Below are positions 35,729-46,907 of a stretch of DNA of 64,000 bases, piece by piece. The translations under genes and the position numbers were made by a program. The notes beneath the pieces were generated by a model. That model did no database searches. It saw nothing but the letters and a program-made list of their open reading frames with translations, and was not told where the DNA came from. Within the stretch, counting starts at the first letter, position 1. Each line of letters begins with the position of its first letter. The DNA is from Aquanectria penicillioides (Eukaryota > Ascomycota > Sordariomycetes > Hypocreales > Nectriaceae): NCBI GenBank assembly GCA_003415625.1, contig PYIU01000010.1, positions 186,001 through 250,000 on the forward strand, given 5' to 3'.

Positions 35729-36884
35729 AGACAAGGGTGCCATGCTTATTGTCGTTGCACAAATGTAACATCGTCTTCTCAACACGCTAGTGCCTTCGTT
35801 GACAGATCGAGTGCTCTCTCGATCGGCACTTGCTGCGCATTGTCGCGGCATCACCGAAATCACCGACCTCAGTGGTCCTACATGGCCCTCTCTTCGATAT
35901 TAGGCTACGGGGTTTTTCTGCGTCGGCAACATGAACCATCGGGCTATCCGTATGCGGCTTGTCACAGGTTTGACGCATGAAGGAACACGGGTTCTATGTG
36001 AGTCCATAGTATAAGGGCCCATTTTAGCAAAAGCAACTTATATGGCATTCTAGAGAGAATATGAATTATTATGATTATCATGCTTTTCGTCTCTCAATGA
36101 TGTACTGCTAGAATTTGCTGTTTAAGCTTAGGGTTTTAGTGGTGGTAAGAGCTAACTCGTGTCCAACGAGAACCTTTCCAGTCGGCCAACGAATCCCCAT
36201 TGGCTACTAAATACAGTGCACGCTTCATATATACTACATAAGGCCTGTTTAAAAGTGTGAGTAAAGACAAGACCATTTTTATTTGGTCTTAGCTTTGTAG
36301 TGGATGGTTACAGGGCGTATCATGATGGTCGTGTCCAGGGCAGCAGTCGGGTGAGCCGAACTCCCATTCTTGCACTATCATGATGTAAGTGCAGCGGACG
36401 TGTATACAGGCTACACATCATTCGAAAGTGTGAGCCATCATTTTAGGATGTAATGAGTCAACTAATCAAGTGTTTCCACACGATTCAGCCTATAACCTAT
36501 ACCACCCCGTCTTCGATTATGGATCTAGATCACACAGGACTCTTTGACCGGGCCTTATATGAGACAATTTCAGCCAGCCCTATGTGTAAACTAATGACGG
36601 TTACATCGTATAATTTGATAGTTTAACCCACTATTAGCGTTAGATGGCTCTAAAAAGGAACACGGCACGTTAGCTTAGGTGTGGCGTCACCGTATGTGTT
36701 TAGGCGTCCCGCTCCGGTACATTGACATTGTCTTAGAGGCTGGATCATGTGGCCCAATCTACTGCACAATTCTGGCAATCGTTGATACCTAACACCCCAA
36801 AGACTTGAAGCAGGGGCCTCTCACTCTGTTGAGGCCGAGCATGGGGTTATTGATGAGGCTGCTCAGGAAAGCTCCTGCTTGAAC
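35729..36884. other. Intergenic
   Basis: No gene was recognised. It contains a double ATCACCGAAATCACCGA motif at 35850 just after the regulator stop, and otherwise AT-rich sequence. Confidence 0.5.
35850..35866 (-). promoter_or_regulatory. Overlapping double motif ATCACCGAAATCACCGA
   Basis: Two TCACCGA cores 9 bp apart, the first an exact TCACCGAAA. It lies 3' of the regulator, about 120 bp past its stop. Confidence 0.35.
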
Positions 36885-37016
36885 TATACTAGTTTTCGCC
36901 CATGACTCCGGATACGTGTCTCGGGCATTATACTAGTTTTCGCCCATGACTCCGGATACGTGTCTCGGGCGTTATACTAGTTTTCGCCCATGACTCCGGA
37001 TACGTGTCTCGGACGT
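36885..37016. repeat. 44-bp tandem repeat, three copies
   Basis: Three near-identical 44-bp units starting TATACTAG at 36885, 36929 and 36973. They differ at one or two bases near the unit end. Read on the minus strand the repeats form the end of the NmrA-like pseudogene frame. Confidence 0.9.
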
Positions 37017-37491
37017 AATATGTTGCTTTTGCTTTCGAATCAAAATGCCGGATGTGTGCATACTTCCGATGCGGCCATTTCGTGGCGTCAGATAGGGACG
37101 ATAACATGAAACTCTCCAAGCTCGGAATCTTGGCCGCAGAATCAATCGCGTTCTGAAGCTGCTGTGTTTCCTACTTTGCTGCCCAAACATTCAGCCGCTG
37201 CATTGAGTCAGCTTTCTCTTGATTGGCCGGATCTTGGTAGAGTCCCAAGAAATCCCTAACAGCGAAGATGACATGGGCATCCTTGAGTACAGATACCAAA
37301 GACGACGTTGAATCAAGATTGGCTTCCACCATTTCAGCTCCAAGCGAAGCTAGGTTTTGTGATTTTGCATTTTCTTTGTTGCGTGTGATGCCACAAATTT
37401 GCCATCCAGGCTCATCTAAGAATGTCTTGATGACTGATCCACCCTGATTGCCAGGAGCACCAAGAACAACAATGCTTTTTGAGGAATCCAT
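36885..37491 (-). pseudogene. NmrA-like NAD(P)-binding protein, broken
   Basis: The ATG at 37491 starts a Rossmann-fold protein with the GAPGNQGGS dinucleotide loop near residue 10, typical of NmrA-like redox sensors. After about 106 codons a TAG at about 37171 interrupts the frame. The same frame continues with recognisable NmrA sequence (SSLSDATKW, HFDSKA) before running into 44-bp tandem repeats and ending about half-way through the usual 300-residue length. A single nonsense change plus a repeat-capped truncation make function unlikely. Confidence 0.8.
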
Positions 37492-38180
37492 CTTGGAAGA
37501 GAATCGAAACAAGTAGAGTCTTGGGGTCAAGAAAGGTGTACTTGGAATTGGAATCCAGCTAAATAACCAGTATTGACACTATTTTACTGTCATGCCTGCT
37601 GTCTACTTATAAACTGCATGAGATGCTTGCGCCGGAGTTAGACCTGAGTCAGCTGGAGATAGGACCAATTCGGCCGATTTCTGGGCTTCACAACTGGATA
37701 CCTCCGTAATAAACCACTTATACTCTTGCTGACCTCGCTAAAGATGACTCTTGACACTTAGACACAGCCCCTAGATCTTTTTCCGATAGAATTCAACTGT
37801 GACAGAGATGTCGACTTCGGGGATTGGATTGGCGTTGCGAGCTAGTCATACGAGCAATAGCAGCTCGTGCTGTCCAGTTTTTTTTTTTTAACCCTGTAAC
37901 TTTCCAGGGCTCAGCCCGCAATCTTTGGGTGTACAGCGTTTGGGAAGCCTTGGCTTTGTGCAACGGGCGCTGCGGGCCTGCGTTTCCTGACCAATCCAAG
38001 ATGTGGAATAAAACAAACCGATGAAACTTGATTCATTTGGTACGGGCAACATGCTCGGGTGGCTGGCTGATGCCCTAAGTGGTTAAATTGGTTTTACCAT
38101 CCCATTCCTAGCCTGTGAAGGGAGGAATGATGTAACAACATAGAATTCCAGTGCATTTATCAACGCTATACACATTTCGA
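37492..38180. other. Intergenic
   Basis: Nothing beyond short unconvincing frames and homopolymer runs was seen. Confidence 0.4.
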
Positions 38181-38615
38181 CTGTTTTCGGCTTCTAGTAA
38201 CGTACAGCATTTTATACTTGACGACCTTGGATGCACGTTGAGGCGCAAACTGCTCTTCAAGTAATTCCTTGGGCCCTGTGTGGTTGGATACTAAACGCGA
38301 CGTCGCAATTCTCATTACTACGGGTTTGGTACGTAGTCGAGTTGTAAGTTTGAGTTCGGTGGCTCCTAGTCGGATGGCAAGAGGTGTGGTGTATTCATGT
38401 AGTTTGAACCCACTGGGTTGTCTCTGTATAATGTCTGGGCTGGGGACGTTTGGGGAAGTCAGTGAGAGTAGGCCCTGGACAGTGCCGATGGGAAATTGCG
38501 AGTGGTCCAGTTCGTTGGGGATGATGAATATTTGCTTTTGTGAACCTAATAAAAAGGAAATATTGGCTTTAAGATCCAGTTCAACTCCCAGTGTACGCTC
38601 AAGTCCGCAGTTTTA
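38181..38615 (-). other. Unrecognised open frame of about 145 codons
   Basis: A stop-free minus-strand frame with protein-like composition (for example ISFLLGSQKQIFIIPNE and HEYTTPLAIRLG) but no start codon at its 5' end. It may be an internal or terminal exon of a decayed gene; an ATG lies about 70 bp upstream in another frame. I do not recognise the family. The overlapping plus-strand frame at 38269-38685 looks less protein-like. Confidence 0.3.
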
Positions 38616-38689
38616 CACAAGCCACGACACCGGAGAATTCAATATTTGTGATCCTGCGGTGATAGGGGCAAATTTCGTTCCATGATCCA

Positions 38690-40432
38690 CATCACTAGTA
38701 CTAGGGGGATCTCTAAACCGACTCCTCCCCCGTCACAGGTTCTCAGTAACGGGGGGGGCATTGAGTTGGAAAAGGGATGTTGATTTGAAAAAAAAGTAAC
38801 TTATTATCCCACCTGAATTTGCACAATAGACAGGTATCTTATCATACATAATTCTGAAACTTCTTATCGTGCTTATTCAGCAAGAAATGTATTTAGTCCC
38901 TCAGTCAATAACGCAAATTATGTGGCTTATCTACAGTTCGGCGGCACAACGCGCTAGAATAAGGTACCCGTTGCAAGAAACGTACAAAGCTTGTGGTATC
39001 TCGGTGGCAATGCTTCTGGATCTCTCCGAATTATGAGGGTCTCCATTGTTCACCTTAAGCAAGGTGGCTTAGTATAGCCCCTTCAGCTTTGTTGGACGGG
39101 AGAGATGTGGCAGCCGATTCGTCCATGTCAAGGCAAACGCGGGGCTGGGAAACGCTCAACTTGCTCTCCTGAACCTATCAACTAACAATTCTATTCTTAG
39201 GGCTGAAATGCACGCGAGAGTACCTGCAGCCAGCTTTGCGAGCCATTCAAGTTTTGCAGATTGGCAGTTGGCGTAGTAAGGCTGCATGTGAGACGCCTGC
39301 TGATGCCCCAGTGACAATCACTAGGGTTCGAATTGGCCAAGTCTCAGCCATATTACACGCTAAAGGTTGTCATGTGCGTTGCGGTGTCTGTGAATTGGAC
39401 ACAATACCTAGATTTGCGGGAATGTTTGACGGAGCTTACCGAACGGCTGAGATGAGCTTTCTTTTGCCGACAACTTGTGGCATTTGCATTTTTCAAATGA
39501 ACCGACACAATGTGATTTGCTGAGCAAAGCAGATGTCGCCTTTTTGAACTTGAATGACGTCCTATATGGGCAAAGTTGAACAAGCTTGATTCAAATATGA
39601 GCCCTAGTGAGAGAGTTGGAAACAGAATGACGTCAATGAAGGTCTCATAGTCGAGATACCGACCGGGATGGTAGCGGAGGCAGACATTGCACTTTGCGAC
39701 CATCAAAAATAACACTCGCCGCTACTTACAGTTTGCCAACCTCAGCAAACTACTAGAATGAATGTCCTCATTGGGATATACAAGGCAAATCTTGCAGTGT
39801 CCTAGCGGGCTAAGATTATATTTTCTTGAGCACAAGGCTTGGATGCCTGTTCCGCCACTAAGTGGCGGCTTCAATTTGCAGCTCGGCGAGCAACAGAACA
39901 TTAGCCATGGCTGCTTATGGCCGCCATCTCATGACCTCGGGGAACACCATACGCGCAGACGCCTCGTCAGCTCATGTCGGAGAGTTCGGAACATCCAGCG
40001 ACTTGGTAGGTCGGATTGGACGACCAGTCGGCGGCCTAGATTTGAGGCTGGACTTTTCGGATCCGGTGCCTCCATTCGACCAATGATGGTTGCAATCTTT
40101 GATTTATCGCTGCGCCAGTTCGTACTGGAAATGCGATCTATATTCATCAAATCATATCACACAGTGTAAAATGTGACTGAGGCCAAGGCTCCCGAGAGGC
40201 AATGAGGCGTTGGGTAAAAGGGTCATCGTGTGTGTTTTTGAGTATAAATATCGACTCCATTGGCGAGCCAATTTGGACAATACTCCCCTCATCATCCCCT
40301 TCATCCAATATCACTTCAAGATCTCTTTTCTTATACCCCTAGATCGACCGTTTGCAGTCTCTCAACCTTGTCACCGCCCTGGATTTCAACTTGGGCAACT
40401 GGTGTGGAACATTTACAGCACCAAACACAAAC
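38690..40432. other. Intergenic, no gene recognised
   Basis: Several frames of 70-135 codons occur (for example 39236-39523 and 39762-40169), but none has a recognisable motif or a splice arrangement that lengthens it. Confidence 0.4.
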
Positions 40433-41251
40433 ATGTCCCGCTCTGAGCTCACCATGAACGGAAAGTCTGGCCCCCGGACTCGAAAGGAGTTCCACAACAT
40501 GCTCAAGGACAATGCGGGTGTTGCTGCATTGAAGACGATCCCAGCGGATCCTGACATGGTCAACGTGCCCAAGAACATTGCAAGTATGCTCGAGGCAGGC
40601 AACAAGGACTTGCTCGCGCTGTCTCAATCCAAGTACACTTGCGTTACCCAAGAGGGGCTACCTGTTGCTCCTACCGATGCATCTGATCCACTCTCTATTT
40701 GGATTGGATGGGGTGGCTCCATTCCTCGATGGAAGAAAGGACAGGTCGTTCAATTTGCAGCTCTGGCGGGAGGCTACCCAACACCCAACCATGCTGTTTT
40801 CGCAGCCTACAAGCTCAACGAGGCTGCCATCCAGTGGAACAGTCTTAAAGTAGGAGTTACATTTACTTGGGTTTCCAAGCTAGAGGATGCCGCCTTCGTC
40901 TTGGCCTACGGTGGTGACCAGGGCTCTGTCTTGGCCAGGGCGTTTTTCCCCAACTCCAACGACCTGAACACACTGTTCGTGTATCAGAGGGCCTTTGACA
41001 ATGGCATCGCCCCGTATCAGACCAACATCTTCCTTCATGAGCTCGGCCATGTGCTGGGACTGCGCCATGAGTTCGCTGCTCAGGAGGGTGGTGCCGTGCA
41101 ATTTGGTCCAGCAAATCCACTCTCAGTGATGAGCTACACGTTCCCACCAAATATTCGCGATACCGATGAGTCTAGCACTAAGGCATTTTACAACTACACC
41201 AGTCCGACATTCGGTGGTTTGCGAATCATTGATTGGATTCCTGACAACTAA
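40433..41251 (+). CDS. Metzincin-type zinc metalloprotease, no signal peptide
   Basis: An intronless 272-residue protein starting MSRSELTMNG at 40433; the frame upstream offers only a TTG. The zinc motif HELGHVLGLRH begins near residue 202 and supplies three His ligands and the catalytic Glu. A Met-turn follows in the segment LSVMSY. Together they place it among metzincins, closest in layout to matrix-metalloprotease or bacterial peptidase M10/M12-like catalytic domains. There is no hydrophobic N-terminus and no obvious cysteine-switch prodomain, so it is either cytosolic or exported by another route. There is no link to the metabolite cluster. Expression and substrate are unknown. Confidence 0.75.
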   Translation: MSRSELTMNGKSGPRTRKEFHNMLKDNAGVAALKTIPADPDMVNVPKNIASMLEAGNKDLLALSQSKYTCVTQEGLPVAPTDASDPLSIWIGWGGSIPRWKKGQVVQFAALAGGYPTPNHAVFAAYKLNEAAIQWNSLKVGVTFTWVSKLEDAAFVLAYGGDQGSVLARAFFPNSNDLNTLFVYQRAFDNGIAPYQTNIFLHELGHVLGLRHEFAAQEGGAVQFGPANPLSVMSYTFPPNIRDTDESSTKAFYNYTSPTFGGLRIIDWIPDN

Positions 41252-42038
41252 ATACTCTTATGCACACGTTCTTGTCATCGATAGAGGCTAGGTACACGAT
41301 ACTGTGTGAGCAACTTGGAACGGCGTGACTGTTCTTAACATCGAATTGCCTCGCAGAGTTCCGGTATCTAACCCAAAAAGCTTCAGTCAGCGAATGCCTT
41401 TGAAGGTTGGTGCATGCAGAATGGGAGCAATATGGACGCTAGCCTTGATAGGACGTCATGGGTGGAAGCCTTTAGTCGATGCATGGAGTTCTCCAAGTGG
41501 AGTTTAAGCTCGGCCGGCTGTTGGCGGGTTCCTGTCTCTACTATCACTCAATAGTACTCATCGATTTTCAAATGAATTTTATTTTCTCTCACGGTTTTGA
41601 ATATGAATTGTACCTCAACATGGATGACATCAGAATGAGAATGATTGTTTACTCAATGAAACCCTGTGATTATTATAATGCCTTTTTACATATGACGCGA
41701 AAGAGCTTGGAGATGTGTTGCATCTAAACTGACATCAATTCCATGGTGACACAATCGTCCAGACTCGAACCCTTCATTTACTGTGTGATGGAATGAAGCT
41801 ATCATGCAACTCGAGATGACGGCCAATAGGATACTGTCATTTCCCACCGCCATTGGACAGCAACTTTAGAATGCTACCATAAGCGTGGCGGTGCATGCAA
41901 GTAGTCAGCCCCATGTCCAACAATCAGGCGAGATGAGATGGCAGTGATGTCGACACAATCATCAGATGGAATCGGGCTCGTATCAGTTTTGCGACATCAG
42001 CATTCCTAACTCCAACCCTCATTCCTGGGCAGCTCAAG
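41252..42038. other. Intergenic
   Basis: No gene was recognised; this is AT-rich sequence between the metalloprotease and the ankyrin gene. Confidence 0.45.
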
Positions 42039-45000
42039 ATGGCAGATCCTATTTCCATCATTGGCACTGCCGTAGGAGTGGTTTCCTTGGGCATTCAAGT
42101 TTGCCAAGCACTCCACAACTTCGTTGAATCTGTTCAACACCGTGACAAGGAGGTCAAAGAAAGTGCGAAGCAAATTGCTAACCTTCTTCATCTGTTTAAA
42201 TCGCTAGAGCACCTGTTCCCCAGTTTGAGTTGCTTACAAATGCAAACACCTCCACCCTTCAGACACTCCAAGACAGTGTGTCGAGTAGCGAGCAGGGCGT
42301 ATTCGAGTTGCGGGAATTACTTCGCTCCATTGAATCTGTCCCAGAAGACGACATCAAGGGAAAAGTCCGGAACAAAGCCATGTCCCTCAAGTTTGGCTTT
42401 TGTAAGGATCAATTGCGTTCCATGAAAGACAAGATGCATTCGTTGACTATCACGACCGAGCTGGCTCTTCAAGTCATCAACTTGTGAGTGCATCTTAAAG
42501 TTGATCCAACAATCATCAAAATTCTCATATGTCATAGAGAACTTGGACTCTCTCATACGAAATTGATGGAGAAATTACGCTCGGATCTTAACTATAGCCT
42601 CTCGGCTCCTATCGAACGTTTAGACCGCCTTTCCCTAGACATTGACAGATCGGCAAACCATCTCAAAGTCATTGAGTCAAGTCAAGAAATGAGTTCAAAG
42701 TACGTGTTGGGAGCTATCGAGGCTGCAAGGGAGAATATCAACACCACCGCCGACTTGCGCTTTGCTCAAATGGGGGCAAAAGTCGACGAGCTACAAGCTC
42801 TCTTCCAGAGCCAGCATGCACAAAGTGCGAGTCATTTAGCTACTACTGTAAGATCTTTATCACGTACTTGTTCGAAGAAGGTTCTGACAGCATATATAGG
42901 GAGAACATCATGTCTCACGGCTACGTCACGACAGTTACCAATTACTGCAAAAGCCAGCTGCCCTGCGAGAAGCATGCTACGCGTTTGACTCCAATGTTGC
43001 GGCCGCCGGTTCAATCGCAAATCATGGGTTTCTAGAATCGCCTATTTACCCCCGTGATGTAATCTATGAACGTAAGAACAGACATAGAGGAAACATAGGT
43101 GACATGGCTTTCGATGCCGGCACAGCCACTTCGCTTACCCACTGGGGAAAACACCAGGCCAATAAGCGACAAAAGACCAAGAGTTTTCGATTTCAGGTTC
43201 AGCTGCCTGAAATAATGAATTTGTCCTCATTGATCGAGATAAGCTTTGCTTGTACGACTGGGGCTGGTGGCTTTTCGATTAGTCCTGGTTTAAGTGTAAG
43301 ACAGACGGTTGCCAACAGCCCAGCCATGGAGCTCGTCTGGGGTTTGCAAGATTATATTTCTTTGACATCTAGCAAAGAGTTTCAAAAGCACATATCAATA
43401 ACAGAATACAAAATCCTAGAAATGTTTCGAAAAGGAGAAGCCTCGCCATATGACAGGAGACACGATGGGAGAACTATTCTTCATGTATTTCACCCACCCG
43501 TTTTAATGGAAGCTCCTTCGCTGACAAATTCATAGGGGCTTATGCTAATGCTTCGGTCAGGCTTTTTCAATGCAAGTGAAAAGGCTGGAACGGAAATGAC
43601 CCTTGCCATCCTACGATTAATCCGAAGACTTGCTTCTGTTGGTGTTCCCTGTGACGAGGTTGATAACTATGGGAAGTGAGTTCGGTGCAACAATTCTAAG
43701 GCTTTCCCCGCCTCAATGAAGGATATCTCTGACACAGTATAAAGTAATTTGCTTGATAACCTCTCTGATTCCAGCCGACTGATCTACTTACCAGCCCCAG
43801 CTCTGTTATCAGTTCGTACAGTTGCACTGGAAATTTCACGGTTGTTCACCAACGTACCATCATTCAATGATAAAAGAAACGCCATTGACGTTCTAGATTT
43901 GATCAAGGAGAATAAAAGGCTGGTTTATGGTAATATTCCAAACTTTGAGATTCCTTCCCGGTCCTGACAATCTGCAGAGCTAGATCTTCCTCCAATCATC
44001 ACGGCGGTGATGGTTCAATCTGAGGCTGAGACACGAGCTATTCTGTCTCGGTCACCGGGATCAGTGCTTGAACAATTCCTTGGCTTGAACCTTCTGCATT
44101 TGTGCTCGTATTGGCCAGAGGGGATATCGATTGTTCTTGAGGCAGATGCTGCTGGGCTTATTAACGAAAAATGGCATAATACTCGCAACAGGCTAGGCTT
44201 TACACCGCTCGACTTTGCTCTATATTATCAGTGCGCGGACGCAGTAAGCATATTATTACGCTTTGGGGCTACGTGGAATAGCCTTCGGTGGTACTATACA
44301 CCATACTCCCATTCTTGCATTACTTGCATCGCGACTGAGCTAGCAAAGAGAAGAGCCCAGCTATGGACGCTCGTCGGCGATTCATTGACTACAGGTCAGC
44401 TAAGGGCTTTTGGTGTCACACATGGGGAGTTGGTTGATATGAATGCTTCTTCTATCATTCAAGAACTGGCCGACTGTGGGGTGCTCGTCCCTCAAACTCT
44501 CACCGTACCGGAAGACTATCGTGGGGTTTACTGGAGCGGAAATCTGGAAATTGCCCACTTCCCCATCTTTTTTAATGCGGGATTCAATGCAATCAACACC
44601 AAAAATTGCCAGGGCCTACTGCCAATCAATCATGCAACCATTGGAACCTATCTTTCTGCGGGGGAAGGATCCCTAGAAACCTCACTTCTTTCTCCCACAA
44701 TGCTGCCGTGGTTAATGCGCCACGGTTGCTTCGAAGCATCCATTTCAGATCCACAGAACCTTAGCTTAAACATTTTTGCTACGAGTTGGCACTACATGGC
44801 AATGCGACTAGTTCTAGAGACTGAACACTATGGCTTCAGGACTCAAAGCGAGCATAGAGAATTTCGAGATGTATTCGGTAAATTCCGGGACCAGATATTG
44901 AGCCTACTTCTGAGAGATTCATGCAACTGTTGGTGCAGTGCCAACGGCTGTACGCCTTTTATCATTTATTTGAAATCCTTCGAGTCACGGATGTGGTGGG

Positions 45001-45578
45001 TAAGCGGCATGCATGACAAGCAGCCCTACAAGTTTGCCGTTTCAGTCCAAGATTGGACCGACCTAACTCACTTGTCTTTGGAACTATTTCGCTTCATTAC
45101 CTTTGAAGCGCTTGGTATGACACACACGTGCTGTTTCCGAGAAGAAATCCCAATTGAACCGAGAAAATCTCTTGGGTCAGTATTGATGCATTTTTGCGGC
45201 GATGCAGATGAGATTCATGAAGAGGAAGCAGAGCTCATAGGGCGCCTTGAGAAGTTGGTTGCTGAATTCCAGACTCGCTTTGAGCAATCACACCAGCCAC
45301 TACCGAGGTTTATTGTGGAATATTGGAGAGCCCGAATGGAAGAAGAATGCACTCCATCTCAGGATGAGTTAGACATGCTGACGCGAGAGAGGATAACTCC
45401 CATATCTGAATGTACGAACAATGTCTATTCCATTTAGCAATTCATACTCACAACCAGGTTAGATCATGCACCACCTATTTTCGAGTTCCTCCTAGGACGC
45501 TATTATCAGTTCGGAAACGATTTGGGTGATTGGTATGATTTGGACGATTCGTGCGATTCGGACGATTCTTTGGGTTGA
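42039..45578 (+). CDS. Fungal-N-domain / ankyrin-repeat protein, possible frameshift
   Basis: Exons were read as 42039-42483, 42538-42847, 42900-43484, 43536-43675, 43745-43929, 43978-45411 and 45463-45578, with introns of 48-69 nt. The N-terminus (MADPISIIGTAVGVVSLGIQ) is the Fungal-N domain seen at the start of many fungal STAND-like and heterokaryon-incompatibility proteins. The middle is helical. The C-terminal third has ankyrin-like repeats (LGFTPLDFALYYQ). The final exon encodes an acidic tail from a 9-bp repeat. One problem remains: within the first exon the frame must change near 42215 without an acceptable intron, so the gene carries a one-base lesion, an unseen splice or a sequencing error. 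A role in non-self recognition is a family-level guess. Confidence 0.65.
45519..45568 (+). repeat. 9-bp periodic GATT repeat in a coding tail
   Basis: GATT recurs exactly every 9 bp at 45519, 45528, 45537, 45546, 45555 and 45564. In frame this gives Asp every third residue (DLG DWY DLD DSC DSD DSL), the acidic C-terminus of the ankyrin protein. Confidence 0.8.
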
Positions 45579-46907
45579 GCTTCAACAGTTGGACAATAGA
45601 ATTAGAACAGTCCCTCCAGTTACTCTCGCAACATAGATCGGGCAAATAAATAACTATGAGCCCGCCAATTTGCCATCATGAATAATCTCGCTCAGTTCAT
45701 CTACCACCGATTACGTTTGGTGTGGTGGTTCATGTGATCGTGGACCGTCGATCCTAACATCACGGCTATCCCAATAACTTATCTGAGACGTTCTCTTAAC
45801 AACGTGACTCTTTCCACCGCCAAAATTGAAATGATGACAATAAAAGAATAATTTTCTTTTGTTAGAACATATATTTCTGTGTTTCTAGCTCCCAAGCGTT
45901 CTATTTGTGCAATTGTCGCCATTCATCACCCTACCGTGATGTGCAGGACAGGATAGAATCGAGTCCCTAGAGCGCTTTCCTAGAGGTCATCTTCATTACC
46001 TGACATTCCCATATTGATGTCGATGGGCCTGAGGGAATGTAATGCAGGCAGAGGAATTCTGACGAGTGCTAGAACCGATCATGTTGGCGACCTAGCTTGA
46101 ATAGTCCGCACACTTATGGTAGTATGGGTTAGTAAAGAAAAGGTTGTGTGAGAAATAGATATGAGGCTAGGGCTAAGAGAAAGTCCTACAGTTCGCTCAA
46201 TGCAAGGTGCAGCAAGGTGAGTATCACTACGATACGCACCGTCCAACTTCCAATCTCATGTGATTAGCTTACTGATAGGTGCTGAAAACCCCCATCTGCC
46301 GTTATTCCCCCAGTGACTTTTATTTCCCTTTCTGTATCTTTTATGTGTCTTTGCACGCCATGGCCGCTGCAATCAAGCAATCGTGCTGCACTTAGTAGAA
46401 CTTCCGCTATTCATAGCTTTAGACTTGGCTTCGTCTTGCTATCACCCAATCGTTAACCGGATAGGGGCCTAGGTTGTTGGGGCTACATACGTAGGGGTGA
46501 ACATGGCCATGTTGTATGACATGCGTACGGAATCCTCTCAAGAGAGCCAATCCGAAACTTTAGAAAAATCACCGAAGTGCCGATATCCGCGCCTCATTTC
46601 TAAGAATGGAAAACTCAAGTTCAGCTTTCGTGCCATTGTGCATCAAATATGCACGACAGGTGGCTCCCGATCCAACACACAATTGTAATTGGATGCCTGA
46701 TTCGCAACTGATGCACGGCTTGGGAATTTTTGACCCTCTCGCTTGTCGCCATTATGCAGATGCACTCTGGAACCAACAGCGGCTGGGATTACAGCTACCC
46801 CTCATTTGTGGTCTACGTCGTACCGCTCTCGTTGCTGTTTAACTTGATTCATTGTCCTTTCATTTTCGTTGCTCAACGCTAGATGGCTGTCCTCCAATAA
46901 TTTCAAG
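45579..46907. other. Intergenic
   Basis: No gene was recognised. An AAATCACCGAAG string at about 46566 resembles the cluster motif but lies far from it. Confidence 0.45.

Noticed and set aside
39762..40169. Plus-strand frame of 135 codons
   Set aside because: Composition and overlapping alternatives suggest chance; no family found.
46566..46577. AAATCACCGAAG as a further cluster operator
   Set aside because: Differs in the core, lies 15 kb from the cluster and near no cluster gene.
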